Below, in pieces: positions 1 to 7,590 of a stretch of DNA of 64,000 nt (positions are counted from its first letter, which is position 1; each line of letters starts with the position of its first letter). Source of the DNA: Oscillospiraceae bacterium (GTDB taxonomy: Bacteria > Bacillota > Clostridia > Oscillospirales > Ruminococcaceae); the NCBI GenBank assembly GCA_022835495.1, contig BQOK01000001.1:2480001-2544000 (forward strand), read 5' to 3'. Below the pieces are notes generated by a model. It ran no database searches. It had not been told where the DNA came from and saw nothing but the letters and a program-made list of their open reading frames with translations. The translations under genes were made by a program, and so were the position numbers.

Positions 1-299
1 GGCTCTCCCGCCGCTTTTTCGCCCTCAGCCGCGGCTGCCAGCAAATCGTCCGGCAGCTGCAAGGTGGGTGCCGGGGTGCTGAACACGGCCGGCCCCACGC
101 CCGCTTTCTCTCCGTTTGTCCGGGCCGCCTCCCCCGCGCCCTGCTCCTGTGCCGGCACGGCTTCTTCCTCTTTTGCCGGCGCGGGCCCCTCCTGCGGGGC
201 GCCGCTCTCACCCAGTGCCTCCAGCAGCTTGTGCGCCTCCTCAACGTTGATTTTGCCCTGCTCCAGCATTTCCAGTACCTTGCGTTTTTCTTCGCTCAT
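1..299 (-). CDS. SHOCT-like/YvlB-type protein (3' end outside window)
   Basis: The 5' part of a minus-strand gene: 99 codons are visible before the window edge. Residues 1-30 (MSEEKRKVLEMLEQGKINVE...) match the short helical SHOCT-like module found at the N terminus of YvlB/DUF4097 proteins, which are linked to envelope stress in Firmicutes. From about residue 33 the chain becomes an Ala/Pro/Glu-rich linker and nothing more can be assigned. It begins one base after the stop of the DUF2089 gene, so the two are almost certainly co-transcribed and translationally coupled. A DUF2089 regulator followed by a SHOCT/DUF4097 protein is a recurrent Firmicutes pairing; the function is not established. 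Confidence 0.75.
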   Translation of the reverse strand, partial: MSEEKRKVLEMLEQGKINVEEAHKLLEALGESGAPQEGPAPAKEEEAVPAQEQGAGEAARTNGEKAGVGPAVFSTPAPTLQLPDDLLAAAAEGEKAAGE

Positions 300-300
300 G

Positions 301-708
301 TCACTTTCCGCCTTTCAGTTGATTCAGCGCCTCAACGGCTGTTGCCACATCGATCTCCTTGTTTGCAAGCCTCGTCAATATCTCGCTGCGCTCCTCATCC
401 TGGCGCACCGCCTTCAGCTCCGGGGTCTCGTCCAGCCCCAGCGCGGCCAGCGCGGCTTCCAGCATGTTTTTCACTGTGGGGTAGCTCACCCCCAGCGCCT
501 TTTCCACCTCTTTGATGGATCCCCGGCAGCGCAGAAACGTCTCCACGAACTGCAGGTGCTTTTCTTCCAGGCTGCAAAACCGGCAGGGCGAAAACTCCCC
601 CGACAGCTCGGTCCCGCAGCGGCCGCACCGCAGCTTGGTCACCCGCATATCCTGCCCGCAAACCGGGCATCGGGCGGGCGCGTGGAACCCTTTTTCTCCA
701 TTGTTCAT
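301..708 (-). CDS. DUF2089 family zinc-ribbon/helix-turn-helix protein
   Basis: A 135-residue cytoplasmic protein. Residues 13-50 hold three Cys pairs (CPVCG, CGRCG, CRFC) of a zinc ribbon. The next segment (FLRCRGSIKEVEKALGVSYP) reads as a helix-turn-helix and resembles the DUF2089 family, and the C terminus repeats a SHOCT-like helix (ILTRLANKEIDVATAVEALN). ATG 708 is preferred over an upstream in-frame ATG at 813 because a purine-rich GGGGGAAAAGG lies directly before it and the zinc ribbon starts soon after. The role is probably transcriptional regulation of itself and the downstream SHOCT-like gene; that is inference from the domains. Confidence 0.85.
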   Translation of the reverse strand: MNNGEKGFHAPARCPVCGQDMRVTKLRCGRCGTELSGEFSPCRFCSLEEKHLQFVETFLRCRGSIKEVEKALGVSYPTVKNMLEAALAALGLDETPELKAVRQDEERSEILTRLANKEIDVATAVEALNQLKGGK

Positions 709-1027
709 CCTTTTCCCCCGCTTTTTTGCCAAAGGGCGGGCGCAGCTTTCGCCGCCCGGCCCGGCGTTTTCCTGTTCTGTTCTGAGAATACGCTTATTTT
801 TCACAAAAGTCAATATAAAAATTAATTTTATTAATCTTTTTAATGAATAATTTTAATTCAATTCCCTTAATTTTTAATTTCCTCTTGAAATCCGCCTCCA
901 AAAACCGCGCGGGCTTTTTCCAAAAGGGGCTGGTATGCCGTCCCGCTTTCATGGTATACTGTTTAAAGAGCCGGGCACAGCCCGCGCCCTCTTTGTTCCA
1001 GCCCGAAAACAGGAGGAAGTAAACGCC
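709..1027. other. Intergenic region between divergent genes
   Basis: This 319-base gap separates the leftward DUF2089 operon from the rightward amidotransferase. Bases 800-895 are very AT-rich compared with the surroundings. The leftward promoter is at 785-813. For the rightward gene a TATACT (955-960) is visible with only a weak -35, and AGGAGG at 1012-1017 is its ribosome-binding site. I see no gene in the gap. Confidence 0.6.
785..813 (-). promoter_or_regulatory. Promoter of the DUF2089 operon
   Basis: On the minus strand TTGACT (813-808) is followed after 17 bases by TATTCT (790-785), about 75 bases before the DUF2089 start. Confidence 0.6.
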
Positions 1028-2149
1028 ATGAAATATTGTAAAAAATGCACCATGCCCGATACCCGCCCCGGCATCACCTTCGACGCCGAGGGCGTGTGCA
1101 GCGCCTGCCGCCATTACGAATACCGCGCCGATGTGGACTGGCAGGCCCGCTGGAAGGAGTTCGAAGCCCTGTGCGATAAATACCGCGGCTGCAACGGCCC
1201 CGGCGGCTACGACTGCGCCGTCGCGGTCAGCGGCGGCAAAGACAGCCACTTCCAGGTCTATATCCTGAAAGAGGTCATGCACATGAACCCCATCCTGTTC
1301 AGCGTGGAGGATAATTTCCCCATGACCGAGGCGGGCAAGCACAACCTGAAAAACATCTCCGAGGCCTTCGGCTGCACCATCATCAGCTGCAAGCCCAACA
1401 TCAAGGCCCAAAAGGCCCTCATGCGCGCCTTTTTCGAAAAGTACGGCAAGCCCACCTGGTATGTGGACCGCCTGATCTACACCTTCCCGCTGCACATGGC
1501 CCTGAAATTCAACACGCCCCTTTTGTGCTACGGCGAGAACGTCAGCTTCGAATACGGCGGCAGCTCCGATCAGGAAACCTACAGCGCCAAGGGCCAGATC
1601 GAGAACGGCGTGGCGGTGGGCTTCCCTGAGGAAGAGCTGCTGGGCTACGGCGTCACCGCCAACGACCTGGCGCTCACCAAGGCCCCCACCCCCGAGCAGC
1701 TGGACCGGCTGGACCCGTTCTACATGAGCTATTTCCTGCCCTGGAACAGCTATAAAAACTACCAGCTGGCCAAAAGCCGCGGCTTCCACGACCTCACCCA
1801 CGAGTGGGACCGCGCCCACCACGCCGAAAATTTCGACCAGATCGACAGCCGGGCCTACCTTGTGCACTCCTGGCTCAAATACCCTAAATTCGGCCACGCC
1901 GCCGCCACCGATTACACCGCCCGCTACATCCGCTACGGCATGATGACCCGCGACGAGGCCATCCCCATCATCAAAGCGCGCGACGGCAATCTGGACCCCC
2001 TGAGCGTGCAGGATTTCTGCGCCTTCTGCGGCTACAGCGAAGCCGAGTTCTGGGCCATCATCGACAAGTTCTACAACCGCGACATCTTTTACAAAGACGA
2101 ATACGGCCGCTGGATGCTCAAAGAGCCCATCTGGGAAGAAAACAAATAA
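1028..2149 (+). CDS. N-acetyl sugar amidotransferase (WbpG/PseA-like)
   Basis: A 373-residue cytoplasmic enzyme. The N terminus carries two Cys pairs (CKKCTMPDTRPG, CSACRHYE) and is followed by a PP-loop ATP-pyrophosphatase signature VAVSGGKDSHFQ near residues 66-77. The C-terminal FCGYSEAEFWAIIDKFYNRD block is also typical. Known members convert a C-3 acetamido group of bacterial surface sugars to acetamidino, using ammonia delivered by HisH/HisF-like partners. ATG 1028 follows AGGAGGAAGTAAACGCC. Neither the HisH/HisF partners nor other nucleotide-sugar genes are next to it, so the ammonia source and the sugar are unknown. A strong terminator follows, so it is transcribed alone. Confidence 0.88.
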   Translation: MKYCKKCTMPDTRPGITFDAEGVCSACRHYEYRADVDWQARWKEFEALCDKYRGCNGPGGYDCAVAVSGGKDSHFQVYILKEVMHMNPILFSVEDNFPMTEAGKHNLKNISEAFGCTIISCKPNIKAQKALMRAFFEKYGKPTWYVDRLIYTFPLHMALKFNTPLLCYGENVSFEYGGSSDQETYSAKGQIENGVAVGFPEEELLGYGVTANDLALTKAPTPEQLDRLDPFYMSYFLPWNSYKNYQLAKSRGFHDLTHEWDRAHHAENFDQIDSRAYLVHSWLKYPKFGHAAATDYTARYIRYGMMTRDEAIPIIKARDGNLDPLSVQDFCAFCGYSEAEFWAIIDKFYNRDIFYKDEYGRWMLKEPIWEENK

Positions 2150-2163
2150 CGCTTGCCCCATCC

Positions 2164-2197
2164 CCGCCCCGGCTTTTTTGCCGGGGCGGCATTTTAT
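2164..2197 (+). terminator. Rho-independent terminator after the amidotransferase
   Basis: A perfect 10-bp stem (CCGCCCCGGC / GCCGGGGCGG) with a 6-base loop, followed by CATTTTATT. Confidence 0.85.
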
Positions 2198-2422
2198 TGT
2201 CCCCCCTGGTTTGCCGCCGCCACCCATACTATCACCTGAAATCCTTTATGTCCGAATTCCTATAATAATTGCCATTTTTTTGTTGGAAAAGCTAATTTAC
2301 ATTATTTTACTAATGTGTTATTTTTTATATAAAGAAGGCAAAAGGGGAGGTGAATGTCCAATGCACTAAAATACTGTTTTTAAAAATAATAGATAGAGAT
2401 TACTGAGGAAAGGAATTAATAA

Positions 2423-2818
2423 ATGAAAAAGATAATCATTACGTTATTAAGCTTGGCTTTGTGCCTTTCATTTTTTACTTTTTCTACTTTTGCAGATGAT
2501 GCTACATTGCAACCTCGGTATGTCCCTATTTGTGGAAAATACGCTGCCCATGATATGCTAAGCCATGGTTGGGGTTGGGCTCGTAATAGCAGTGGAAAAA
2601 CAATTTTAAATGGAAATTGTTTCCAGTGCACCCGTTGTCACCATGTAATGATTTGCGAAGGAGAACCCACTATAGGTGGAATTATTGGTAATTATTCTGT
2701 ATCGGATGAATATAGCGAAACAATTAGTAATATGACAGAAATAGCGTCCGATAATGTGTATTATTGCAACTCTAGTAGCTTGGATGGTTATAAGTTCCGG
2801 GATATTTTAACAGGCTAA
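2423..2818 (+). CDS. Small secreted Cys-rich protein of unknown function
   Basis: 131 residues in an AT-rich stretch. Residues 1-24 form a clear Sec signal peptide (basic MKK, hydrophobic LLSLALCLSFFTF, then TFA before DD). The mature part has a CFQCTRCHHVMIC cluster near residues 68-80 and one more Cys near each end, which could bind metal or form disulfides. A ribosome-binding site AGGAAAGGA precedes the ATG. I do not recognise a family with confidence. Base composition and codon use (many A/T-ending codons) differ sharply from the rest of the window, which points to recent acquisition. Its closest partner is the membrane protein 74 bases downstream. Confidence 0.75.
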   Translation: MKKIIITLLSLALCLSFFTFSTFADDATLQPRYVPICGKYAAHDMLSHGWGWARNSSGKTILNGNCFQCTRCHHVMICEGEPTIGGIIGNYSVSDEYSETISNMTEIASDNVYYCNSSSLDGYKFRDILTG

Positions 2819-2892
2819 TTTCTTATCCCAATAGAGCGACGCATCCTCGTTTGAAGATCGTTCTCTTTTATATTTAAGGCGGGTGAGGTTCT

Positions 2893-3390
2893 TTGAAAAA
2901 ATCACATCGATGGCGCTATACACTTATCGCGTTTTTTTGTGTAATTTTATCTGTTGCAGGATATAGCCTTTTTCTGAAGTTGGGTGCCGAACATCATGTG
3001 CGCATGCTTTTTGGAAAAGTTTTCGAGTCCTCTTTTTCCGAGCGCCGCACTTGGGTTGAAACATTCAGAGACAGCACCGCTTCCGCCGAAGATTTATCTG
3101 CAATGAACGCCGCTTTAACGGAGATCTATGCCTCTTATTTTACAGAAAAAGGATTTTCGCAGTGTCTTTCAAATCGAATTTTCACAAAGCCCGTTATCCT
3201 TTCGCCCAATGAGCCATTCACTATACAGAATCTGGATTTGAAAGAATTCAAGTACACTTCACCTTTTGAAAAGTGGTATGATTACATCTTAATCCTCGAA
3301 AATCAAACCACAACATTTAATAGCAGCGGCCAGTTGCATCTGATCCGGGAAAACACTCAGTGGAAAGTCGATTCTTGGAACATTCAATAA
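2893..3390 (+). CDS. Single-pass membrane protein of unknown function
   Basis: 165 residues. A positively charged start (MKKSHRWR) is followed by one membrane segment at about residues 9-27, leaving an outside domain of about 135 residues. The sequence reads like a small accessory or NTF2/DUF4829-like fold, but I cannot name a family. The start is TTG at 2893, chosen because GGCGGGTGAGG lies at the right distance and no ATG fits. It is as AT-rich as the preceding secreted-protein gene and probably came with it. No terminator is obvious before the T-box promoter. Confidence 0.65.
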   Translation: MKKSHRWRYTLIAFFCVILSVAGYSLFLKLGAEHHVRMLFGKVFESSFSERRTWVETFRDSTASAEDLSAMNAALTEIYASYFTEKGFSQCLSNRIFTKPVILSPNEPFTIQNLDLKEFKYTSPFEKWYDYILILENQTTTFNSSGQLHLIRENTQWKVDSWNIQ

Positions 3391-3489
3391 ATTCTTTCTC
3401 AATCAATCTGTAAAGGGCAGAACATTTCACAGCAGGCCAGCAAAACTGCGGTAAAGAGAGCCCACCCGCCGAATAATGTAAAAAAATGC

Positions 3490-3826
3490 TTGACAAACCC
3501 CAAAACGCCGAGTATCATAAATGCATATTCGCAAAGACGTTGACGAGAAGAGTAGGTTTCCGGCATCGACCCTCTCAGAGAGCCCGGGCAGGTGAAAGCG
3601 GGCAGGGCACAGGAAACCGAACATGGCCTCCGAGTCGCGCGGGCGAGGGGCAGGAGCCCTAAATCCGCGACGGGTGCGCCCGTTAAAGCGCCAGGCTGTA
3701 AGCGGTTCATCTCCGCCGCAGCCGGTAAGGCCGTTTTCCCGCAAGGGTGCGGCGAACCAAGGTGGTACCACGGGTGCTTTTCATGCCCCCGTCCTTGTTG
3801 CAATGCAAGGACGGGGGCATTTTTTG
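3490..3826 (+). promoter_or_regulatory. T-box leader, probably methionine-specific
   Basis: Promoter TTGACA (3490-3495), 17-base spacer, TATCAT (3513-3518). The leader then shows T-box landmarks: AGAGAGCCCGGGCAGGTGAAAGC (in pieces at 3577-3600) typical of stem I, and the conserved T-box AAGGTGGTACCACGGG near 3759-3774. The final terminator hairpin is 3784-3819, a 14-bp perfect stem followed by TTTTTT. The specifier loop context contains ATG at 3623-3625, consistent with tRNA-Met. Uncharged tRNA would pair with the T-box, disrupt the terminator and switch on metNIQ. The T-box call is firm; the specifier assignment is an inference supported by the downstream genes. Confidence 0.88.
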
Positions 3827-3888
3827 CTGCATTTGCCCTGCGGCGGCTTTCTGTATTTTATGATAACAATGTGGGTGAAACAAACAGT

Positions 3889-4626
3889 ATGATCGAAATC
3901 AAAAACCTATCCAAAACCTTCCCGGTAAAAACCGGCGACGTGGCGGCCCTCACCGGCGTGTCCGCCACCATCGCCGACGGCGACATTTTCGGCATCATCG
4001 GCATGAGCGGCGCGGGCAAAAGCACCCTGCTGCGCTGCCTGTGCCTGCTGGAGCAGCCCTCCGGCGGCCAGATCCTGCTGGACGGGCAGGACCTGGCGCA
4101 TCTCTCGGGCGCCGCGCTCCGCACCGCCCGCCGCAAAATGGGCGTGGTGTTCCAGGGCTACAACCTGCTCATGCAAAAAACCGTGGCCGAGAACGTGGCC
4201 TTTCCCTTAAAGCTCGCAAAGCACGATAAAGCCCAGGTGGCCGCCCGGGTGGCCGAGCTGCTGGAACTGGTGGGCCTGGCCGACCGGGCTGCCAGCTATC
4301 CCAGCCAGCTCTCGGGCGGGCAAAAGCAGCGGGTGGCCCTGGCCCGCGCCCTGGCCAGCCGCCCCGAGGTCCTCTTGTGCGACGAACCCACCAGCGCCCT
4401 GGACCCGCTCACCACCAAAAGCGTGCTGGAGCTTTTAAAAAGCATCAACAAAAAGCTGGGCGTCACCATCATCATCATCACCCACGAACTGTCGGTGGTG
4501 CGCACCATCTGCAACCGGATGGTGGTCATCGACAACGGCGGCGTGGTGGAACAGGGCTTTACCCGGGAAATTTTCGAAAATCCCCAAAGCAGCGTCGCCC
4601 GTCTGCTGCTGGGCAAGGAGGTGTAA
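3889..4626 (+). CDS. metN: Methionine ABC transporter ATP-binding protein, short form
   Basis: 245-residue ATPase that powers methionine uptake with MetI and MetQ. Walker A GMSGAGKST is near residues 38-46, the signature LSGGQKQRVALARAL is in the middle, Walker B VLLCDEPTSALD follows, and the H-loop is IIIITHE. Typical MetN proteins are about 340 residues and end in a NIL (ACT-like) domain that binds methionine and shuts the transporter. This one stops right after the ATPase fold, so that feedback should be absent. ATG 3889 lies 63 bases after the T-box terminator; longer open frames upstream run through the RNA leader and are not real coding sequence. metI starts three bases after its stop. 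Confidence 0.9.
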   Translation: MIEIKNLSKTFPVKTGDVAALTGVSATIADGDIFGIIGMSGAGKSTLLRCLCLLEQPSGGQILLDGQDLAHLSGAALRTARRKMGVVFQGYNLLMQKTVAENVAFPLKLAKHDKAQVAARVAELLELVGLADRAASYPSQLSGGQKQRVALARALASRPEVLLCDEPTSALDPLTTKSVLELLKSINKKLGVTIIIITHELSVVRTICNRMVVIDNGGVVEQGFTREIFENPQSSVARLLLGKEV

Positions 4627-4629
4627 GCG

Positions 4630-5307
4630 ATGCAGGCCATTCTTGATTTTGTTTCCCAATACGGCAGCCTTCTTGCCGAGGGCACGGCCGAAACCCTTTA
4701 CATGACCCTGGTGCCCACCTTCTTTGCCTATGTGCTGGGCCTGCCCATGGGGGTGCTGCTCACCATCACCAAGGCCGGCGGCATCGCCGCCGCCCCCCGT
4801 TTCAACGCGTTTTTCGGCTGGCTGGTCAACATCCTGCGCAGCCTGCCCTTCATCATCCTGATGATCTTCATCATTCCCCTCACCCGCTTCATCGCCGGCA
4901 CCTCCATCGGCGCCACCGCGGCCAACGTGCCGCTGGTCATCGCTGCGGCCCCCTTTGTGGCCCGCATGGTCGAGCAAAGCCTCGAAGAGATCGACGGCGG
5001 CGTGATCGAGGCCGCCCGCTGCATGGGCGCAACCAACTGGCAGATCGTCACCCGGGTGCTGCTCATCGAAAGCGTGCCCAGCCTTCTGCGGGGCCTGTCC
5101 ATCAGCACCATCACCATTCTGGGCTACACCGCCATCACCGGCGCGGTGGGCGCGGGGGGCCTGGGCAACATCGCGTTCCGCTTCGGCTACCAGCGCTACC
5201 AGGACAACGTGATGTACGTAACGGTGGTGCTGCTGATCCTGCTGGTCTGCGTGATCCAAAGCATCTTCAACCTGCTGGCCGCAAAGGCCGACAGGCGCAG
5301 CCGCTGA
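4630..5307 (+). CDS. metI: Methionine ABC transporter permease
   Basis: 225 residues, the normal MetI length, with about five membrane segments. The cytoplasmic coupling motif EAARCMGATNWQIVTRVLL (near residues 124-142) contacts the ATPase, and GYTAITGAVGAGGLG is the typical MetI loop before the last helices. It starts immediately after metN and lies 106 bases before metQ, so the three genes form one T-box-controlled transcript. Confidence 0.93.
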   Translation: MQAILDFVSQYGSLLAEGTAETLYMTLVPTFFAYVLGLPMGVLLTITKAGGIAAAPRFNAFFGWLVNILRSLPFIILMIFIIPLTRFIAGTSIGATAANVPLVIAAAPFVARMVEQSLEEIDGGVIEAARCMGATNWQIVTRVLLIESVPSLLRGLSISTITILGYTAITGAVGAGGLGNIAFRFGYQRYQDNVMYVTVVLLILLVCVIQSIFNLLAAKADRRSR

Positions 5308-5413
5308 TCCCCTTGCATTAAAGCCCGCCGCCCCGGGAAGCGTACGGCCCGGCCCTGCGCGGCTTTAAGATAAAACCGCTTTTCCAAACAAGAAATAGAG
5401 GAGTGTATCACAC

Positions 5414-6244
5414 ATGAAAAAGTTTTTGAGCCTGGCCCTGGCGCTCTGCCTGGCCCTCGGCCTCGCCGCCTGCGGCGGGGGCAAACAGTATCAGATCGGC
5501 ATCCCGGCCGACGCCACCAACGGCGCCCGCGCCCTGCTGCTTTTGCAGGACCAGGGCATCCTCACCCTCAAAGAGGGCGTGGGCCTTTCCGCCACCGAGC
5601 GTGACATCGCCCAGAACCCCTATAACGTGAAGGTCGTCGCCATGGAGGCCGCGAACCTCCCCGTCAGCCTGAGCGATCTGGACTTTGCGGTCATCAACGG
5701 CAACTATGCCAGCGGCGCCGGCATCGGCTCCACCGTGCTCGTCACCGAAGACGCCGAGAGCGTGGCCGCCCAGACCTACGGCAACGTGCTGGCCGTCAAG
5801 GAGGGCCGCGAAACCGAGCCCGCCATCCAGGCCCTGGTGGCCGTGCTCATGAGCGCGGACGTGCAAAGCTGGATCCAGGCAAACTACAACGGCGTGGTCA
5901 TGCCCATGGGCGCGCAGGACCTTTCCATCCCTGAAATCGCCGAGCCGGTCACCCTCAAGGTGGGCGCCTCGCCCAGCCCCCACGCCGAGATCCTGCAATA
6001 CGCCGCGCCCCTCCTGGCCCAGCACAACGTGACCCTGGACATCGTGGAGTTCGACGATTACGTCATGCCCAACACCGGCGTTGAAGACGGCAGCCTGGAT
6101 GCGAACTACTTCCAGCACCAGCCCTATCTCGACGATTTCAACGCCCAGCAGGGCACCCACATCGTCAGCGTCGGCACCGTGCACTACGAGCCCATGGGCC
6201 TGTACCCCGGCAAGACCGCCAGCCTGGACGAACTGAAAAAATAA
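5414..6244 (+). CDS. metQ: Circularly permuted MetQ/NlpA methionine-binding lipoprotein
   Basis: 276-residue lipoprotein with signal MKKFLSLALALCLALG and lipobox LAAC (Cys20, +2 Gly). It clearly belongs to the MetQ/NlpA family, but the order of the parts is swapped. Residues 24-165 (GIPADATNGARALLLLQ, NLPVSLSDLDFAVINGNYA, YGNVLAVK) correspond to the C-terminal half of ordinary MetQ. Residues 166-178 are a linker. Residues 179-276 (LKVGASPSPHAEIL, IVEFDDYVMPNT, DANYFQHQPYLD, VHYEPMGLYPGK, SLDELKK) correspond to the N-terminal half. Ordinary MetQ runs SLDEL straight into AVPNDATN. Reading frame, lipobox, length and stop are all intact, so a functional permuted protein is likely. It binds methionine outside the membrane for MetNI. 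Confidence 0.92.
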   Translation: MKKFLSLALALCLALGLAACGGGKQYQIGIPADATNGARALLLLQDQGILTLKEGVGLSATERDIAQNPYNVKVVAMEAANLPVSLSDLDFAVINGNYASGAGIGSTVLVTEDAESVAAQTYGNVLAVKEGRETEPAIQALVAVLMSADVQSWIQANYNGVVMPMGAQDLSIPEIAEPVTLKVGASPSPHAEILQYAAPLLAQHNVTLDIVEFDDYVMPNTGVEDGSLDANYFQHQPYLDDFNAQQGTHIVSVGTVHYEPMGLYPGKTASLDELKK

Positions 6245-6253
6245 TCGTTTTCC

Positions 6254-6297
6254 AAAGCAGCGCTCCCGCCCAAACGGCCGGGGCGCTGCTTTTCTTT
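6254..6297 (+). terminator. Terminator of metNIQ
   Basis: Stem AAAGCAGCGC / GCGCTGCTTT (6254-6263 with 6283-6292), followed by TTC-TTT. Confidence 0.75.
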
Positions 6298-6416
6298 GCG
6301 GCCCCGGCGAACGGGCGCGCAGCAGCCGCAAAGATATGCTATAATAAAACAATCAATCATGTGCGGCCCGGCGTGCGGCAGGGCCCGGCCGTTCTGAAAA
6401 TCGGAGGAATATATTT

Positions 6417-7574
6417 ATGAAGCCCATCATCGAAAGCGAGGCCCGGCTCTCCGTGTGGGAGGCCACCAGCATCATCATCGGCCACAGCATCGGCGGCGGC
6501 ATCATGGCCGTGCCCTTTCTGGCCGCGCGCAACAGCTTTGTCAGCGTGGTGCTCATCATTCTGGCGGCATTTTTCTGCAACGTGCTGCTGCATTTCATGA
6601 TCGCCGAACTGTCCTACAACTGCGGCGGGCTGCAAATGGTCAAATGCTTCGAGACCTTTTTATTCCGCGGCCGGGGCAAAACCGCCCTCACCTGGGCCGC
6701 CTTTGCCCTGTTCGGCTTCTCGGTCATCATCAACATCAGCGGCTACATCATCGGCGCGGCCGAGGCCATCGTGGCCCTGGTGCCCATGCCTCTGTGGCTC
6801 GCCGAGACCATCTTCTTTGCGCTGGCCGGGGGCGTGGTGCTGTTCGGCCTCAAGGCGGTGGGCATTTTTGAAAAATACACCGTGCTGCTGATCTACGGCA
6901 TCGTGGCGCTGCTGGCCGTGGCCGTCGCCTTTGTGCCCTGGGCGCCGCTGCCCGCCGTCACCCAAAGCGCCAACGCGGCGCTGGCTCTGTTCGGCATGGG
7001 CATGTTTGCGCTGGCGGCCAACCAGTCGGTCATCCAGGCGGTGAAGGGCCTCGGAGGCGAGGCAAAAAAGATCCGCCTGTCCATCGTGCTGGGCATCGGG
7101 CTGGACGCAGTCCTGGTGCTGGCCCTCACCACCGCCACCCTGCTGGGCTCCCAGGGCCAGGTCACCGAGCTGGCCCTCCTGGGCCTCTCCCGGGGGGTGG
7201 GCAGCTGGGCCGTGTGGATCGGCAGCCTGTTCACCGCCCTGGCGCTGGTCACCACCTTCTGGTCGAGCACCCTCAACCTGCGCGACATCGTGCACGAGCA
7301 GCTCCACCTGGGCAACAAGCTCTGCTGGCTGCTGGCCGCGCTTCCCTCGTTTCTGATCGCGGTGCTGGGCCTCGGCACCTTCCTCTCCTTCACCCGCATC
7401 GTCAGCGCCATCTCGGTCATCGGCGGGCTGCTGCTCATCATCACCTACGGCATCTCCCGCCGCCAGGCAAACGAGAGCCCCATCTGCGGGCGGTGGGGCT
7501 CGGCGCCCTTCCAGTGGCTCATCATCGCCGCCAGCGTGTTGGCCGCGGTGGGTTCGCTCATCTCCATCGACTGA
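6417..7574 (+). CDS. Amino-acid permease of the aromatic/APC type
   Basis: 385 residues with about eleven hydrophobic segments and almost no soluble part. The opening TSIIIGHSIGGGIMAVPFL is the glycine-rich first helix typical of the hydroxy/aromatic amino-acid permease branch of the APC superfamily, and the whole protein is of the expected length. It should import an amino acid with H+ or Na+; the substrate cannot be read from the sequence. A TATAAT (6340-6345) and GGAGG (6401-6407) precede the start, so it has its own promoter despite its position next to metNIQ. The C26 hydrolase starts 16 bases downstream and is probably co-transcribed. Confidence 0.83.
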   Translation: MKPIIESEARLSVWEATSIIIGHSIGGGIMAVPFLAARNSFVSVVLIILAAFFCNVLLHFMIAELSYNCGGLQMVKCFETFLFRGRGKTALTWAAFALFGFSVIINISGYIIGAAEAIVALVPMPLWLAETIFFALAGGVVLFGLKAVGIFEKYTVLLIYGIVALLAVAVAFVPWAPLPAVTQSANAALALFGMGMFALAANQSVIQAVKGLGGEAKKIRLSIVLGIGLDAVLVLALTTATLLGSQGQVTELALLGLSRGVGSWAVWIGSLFTALALVTTFWSSTLNLRDIVHEQLHLGNKLCWLLAALPSFLIAVLGLGTFLSFTRIVSAISVIGGLLLIITYGISRRQANESPICGRWGSAPFQWLIIAASVLAAVGSLISID

Positions 7575-7590
7575 AAGGGGGAACAGCATC

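Noticed and set aside
794-2227. Long leftward open frame of 477 codons opposite the amidotransferase
   Set aside because: GC-rich third codon positions produce long antisense frames throughout the window. Its protein is low-complexity Gly/Val/Ala with no motifs, and the plus-strand gene has clear catalytic signatures.
3592-3888. Upstream extension of the metN reading frame
   Set aside because: The extension runs through the T-box leader and its terminator hairpin, and the conserved MetN start (MIEIKNLSKTF) is at 3889.
5414-6244. Treating the permuted MetQ as a frameshifted or truncated pseudogene
   Set aside because: The lipobox, both halves, the linker and the stop are in one frame, the total length is normal for MetQ, and a terminator follows. 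An assembly error cannot be ruled out completely but is not suggested by the sequence.
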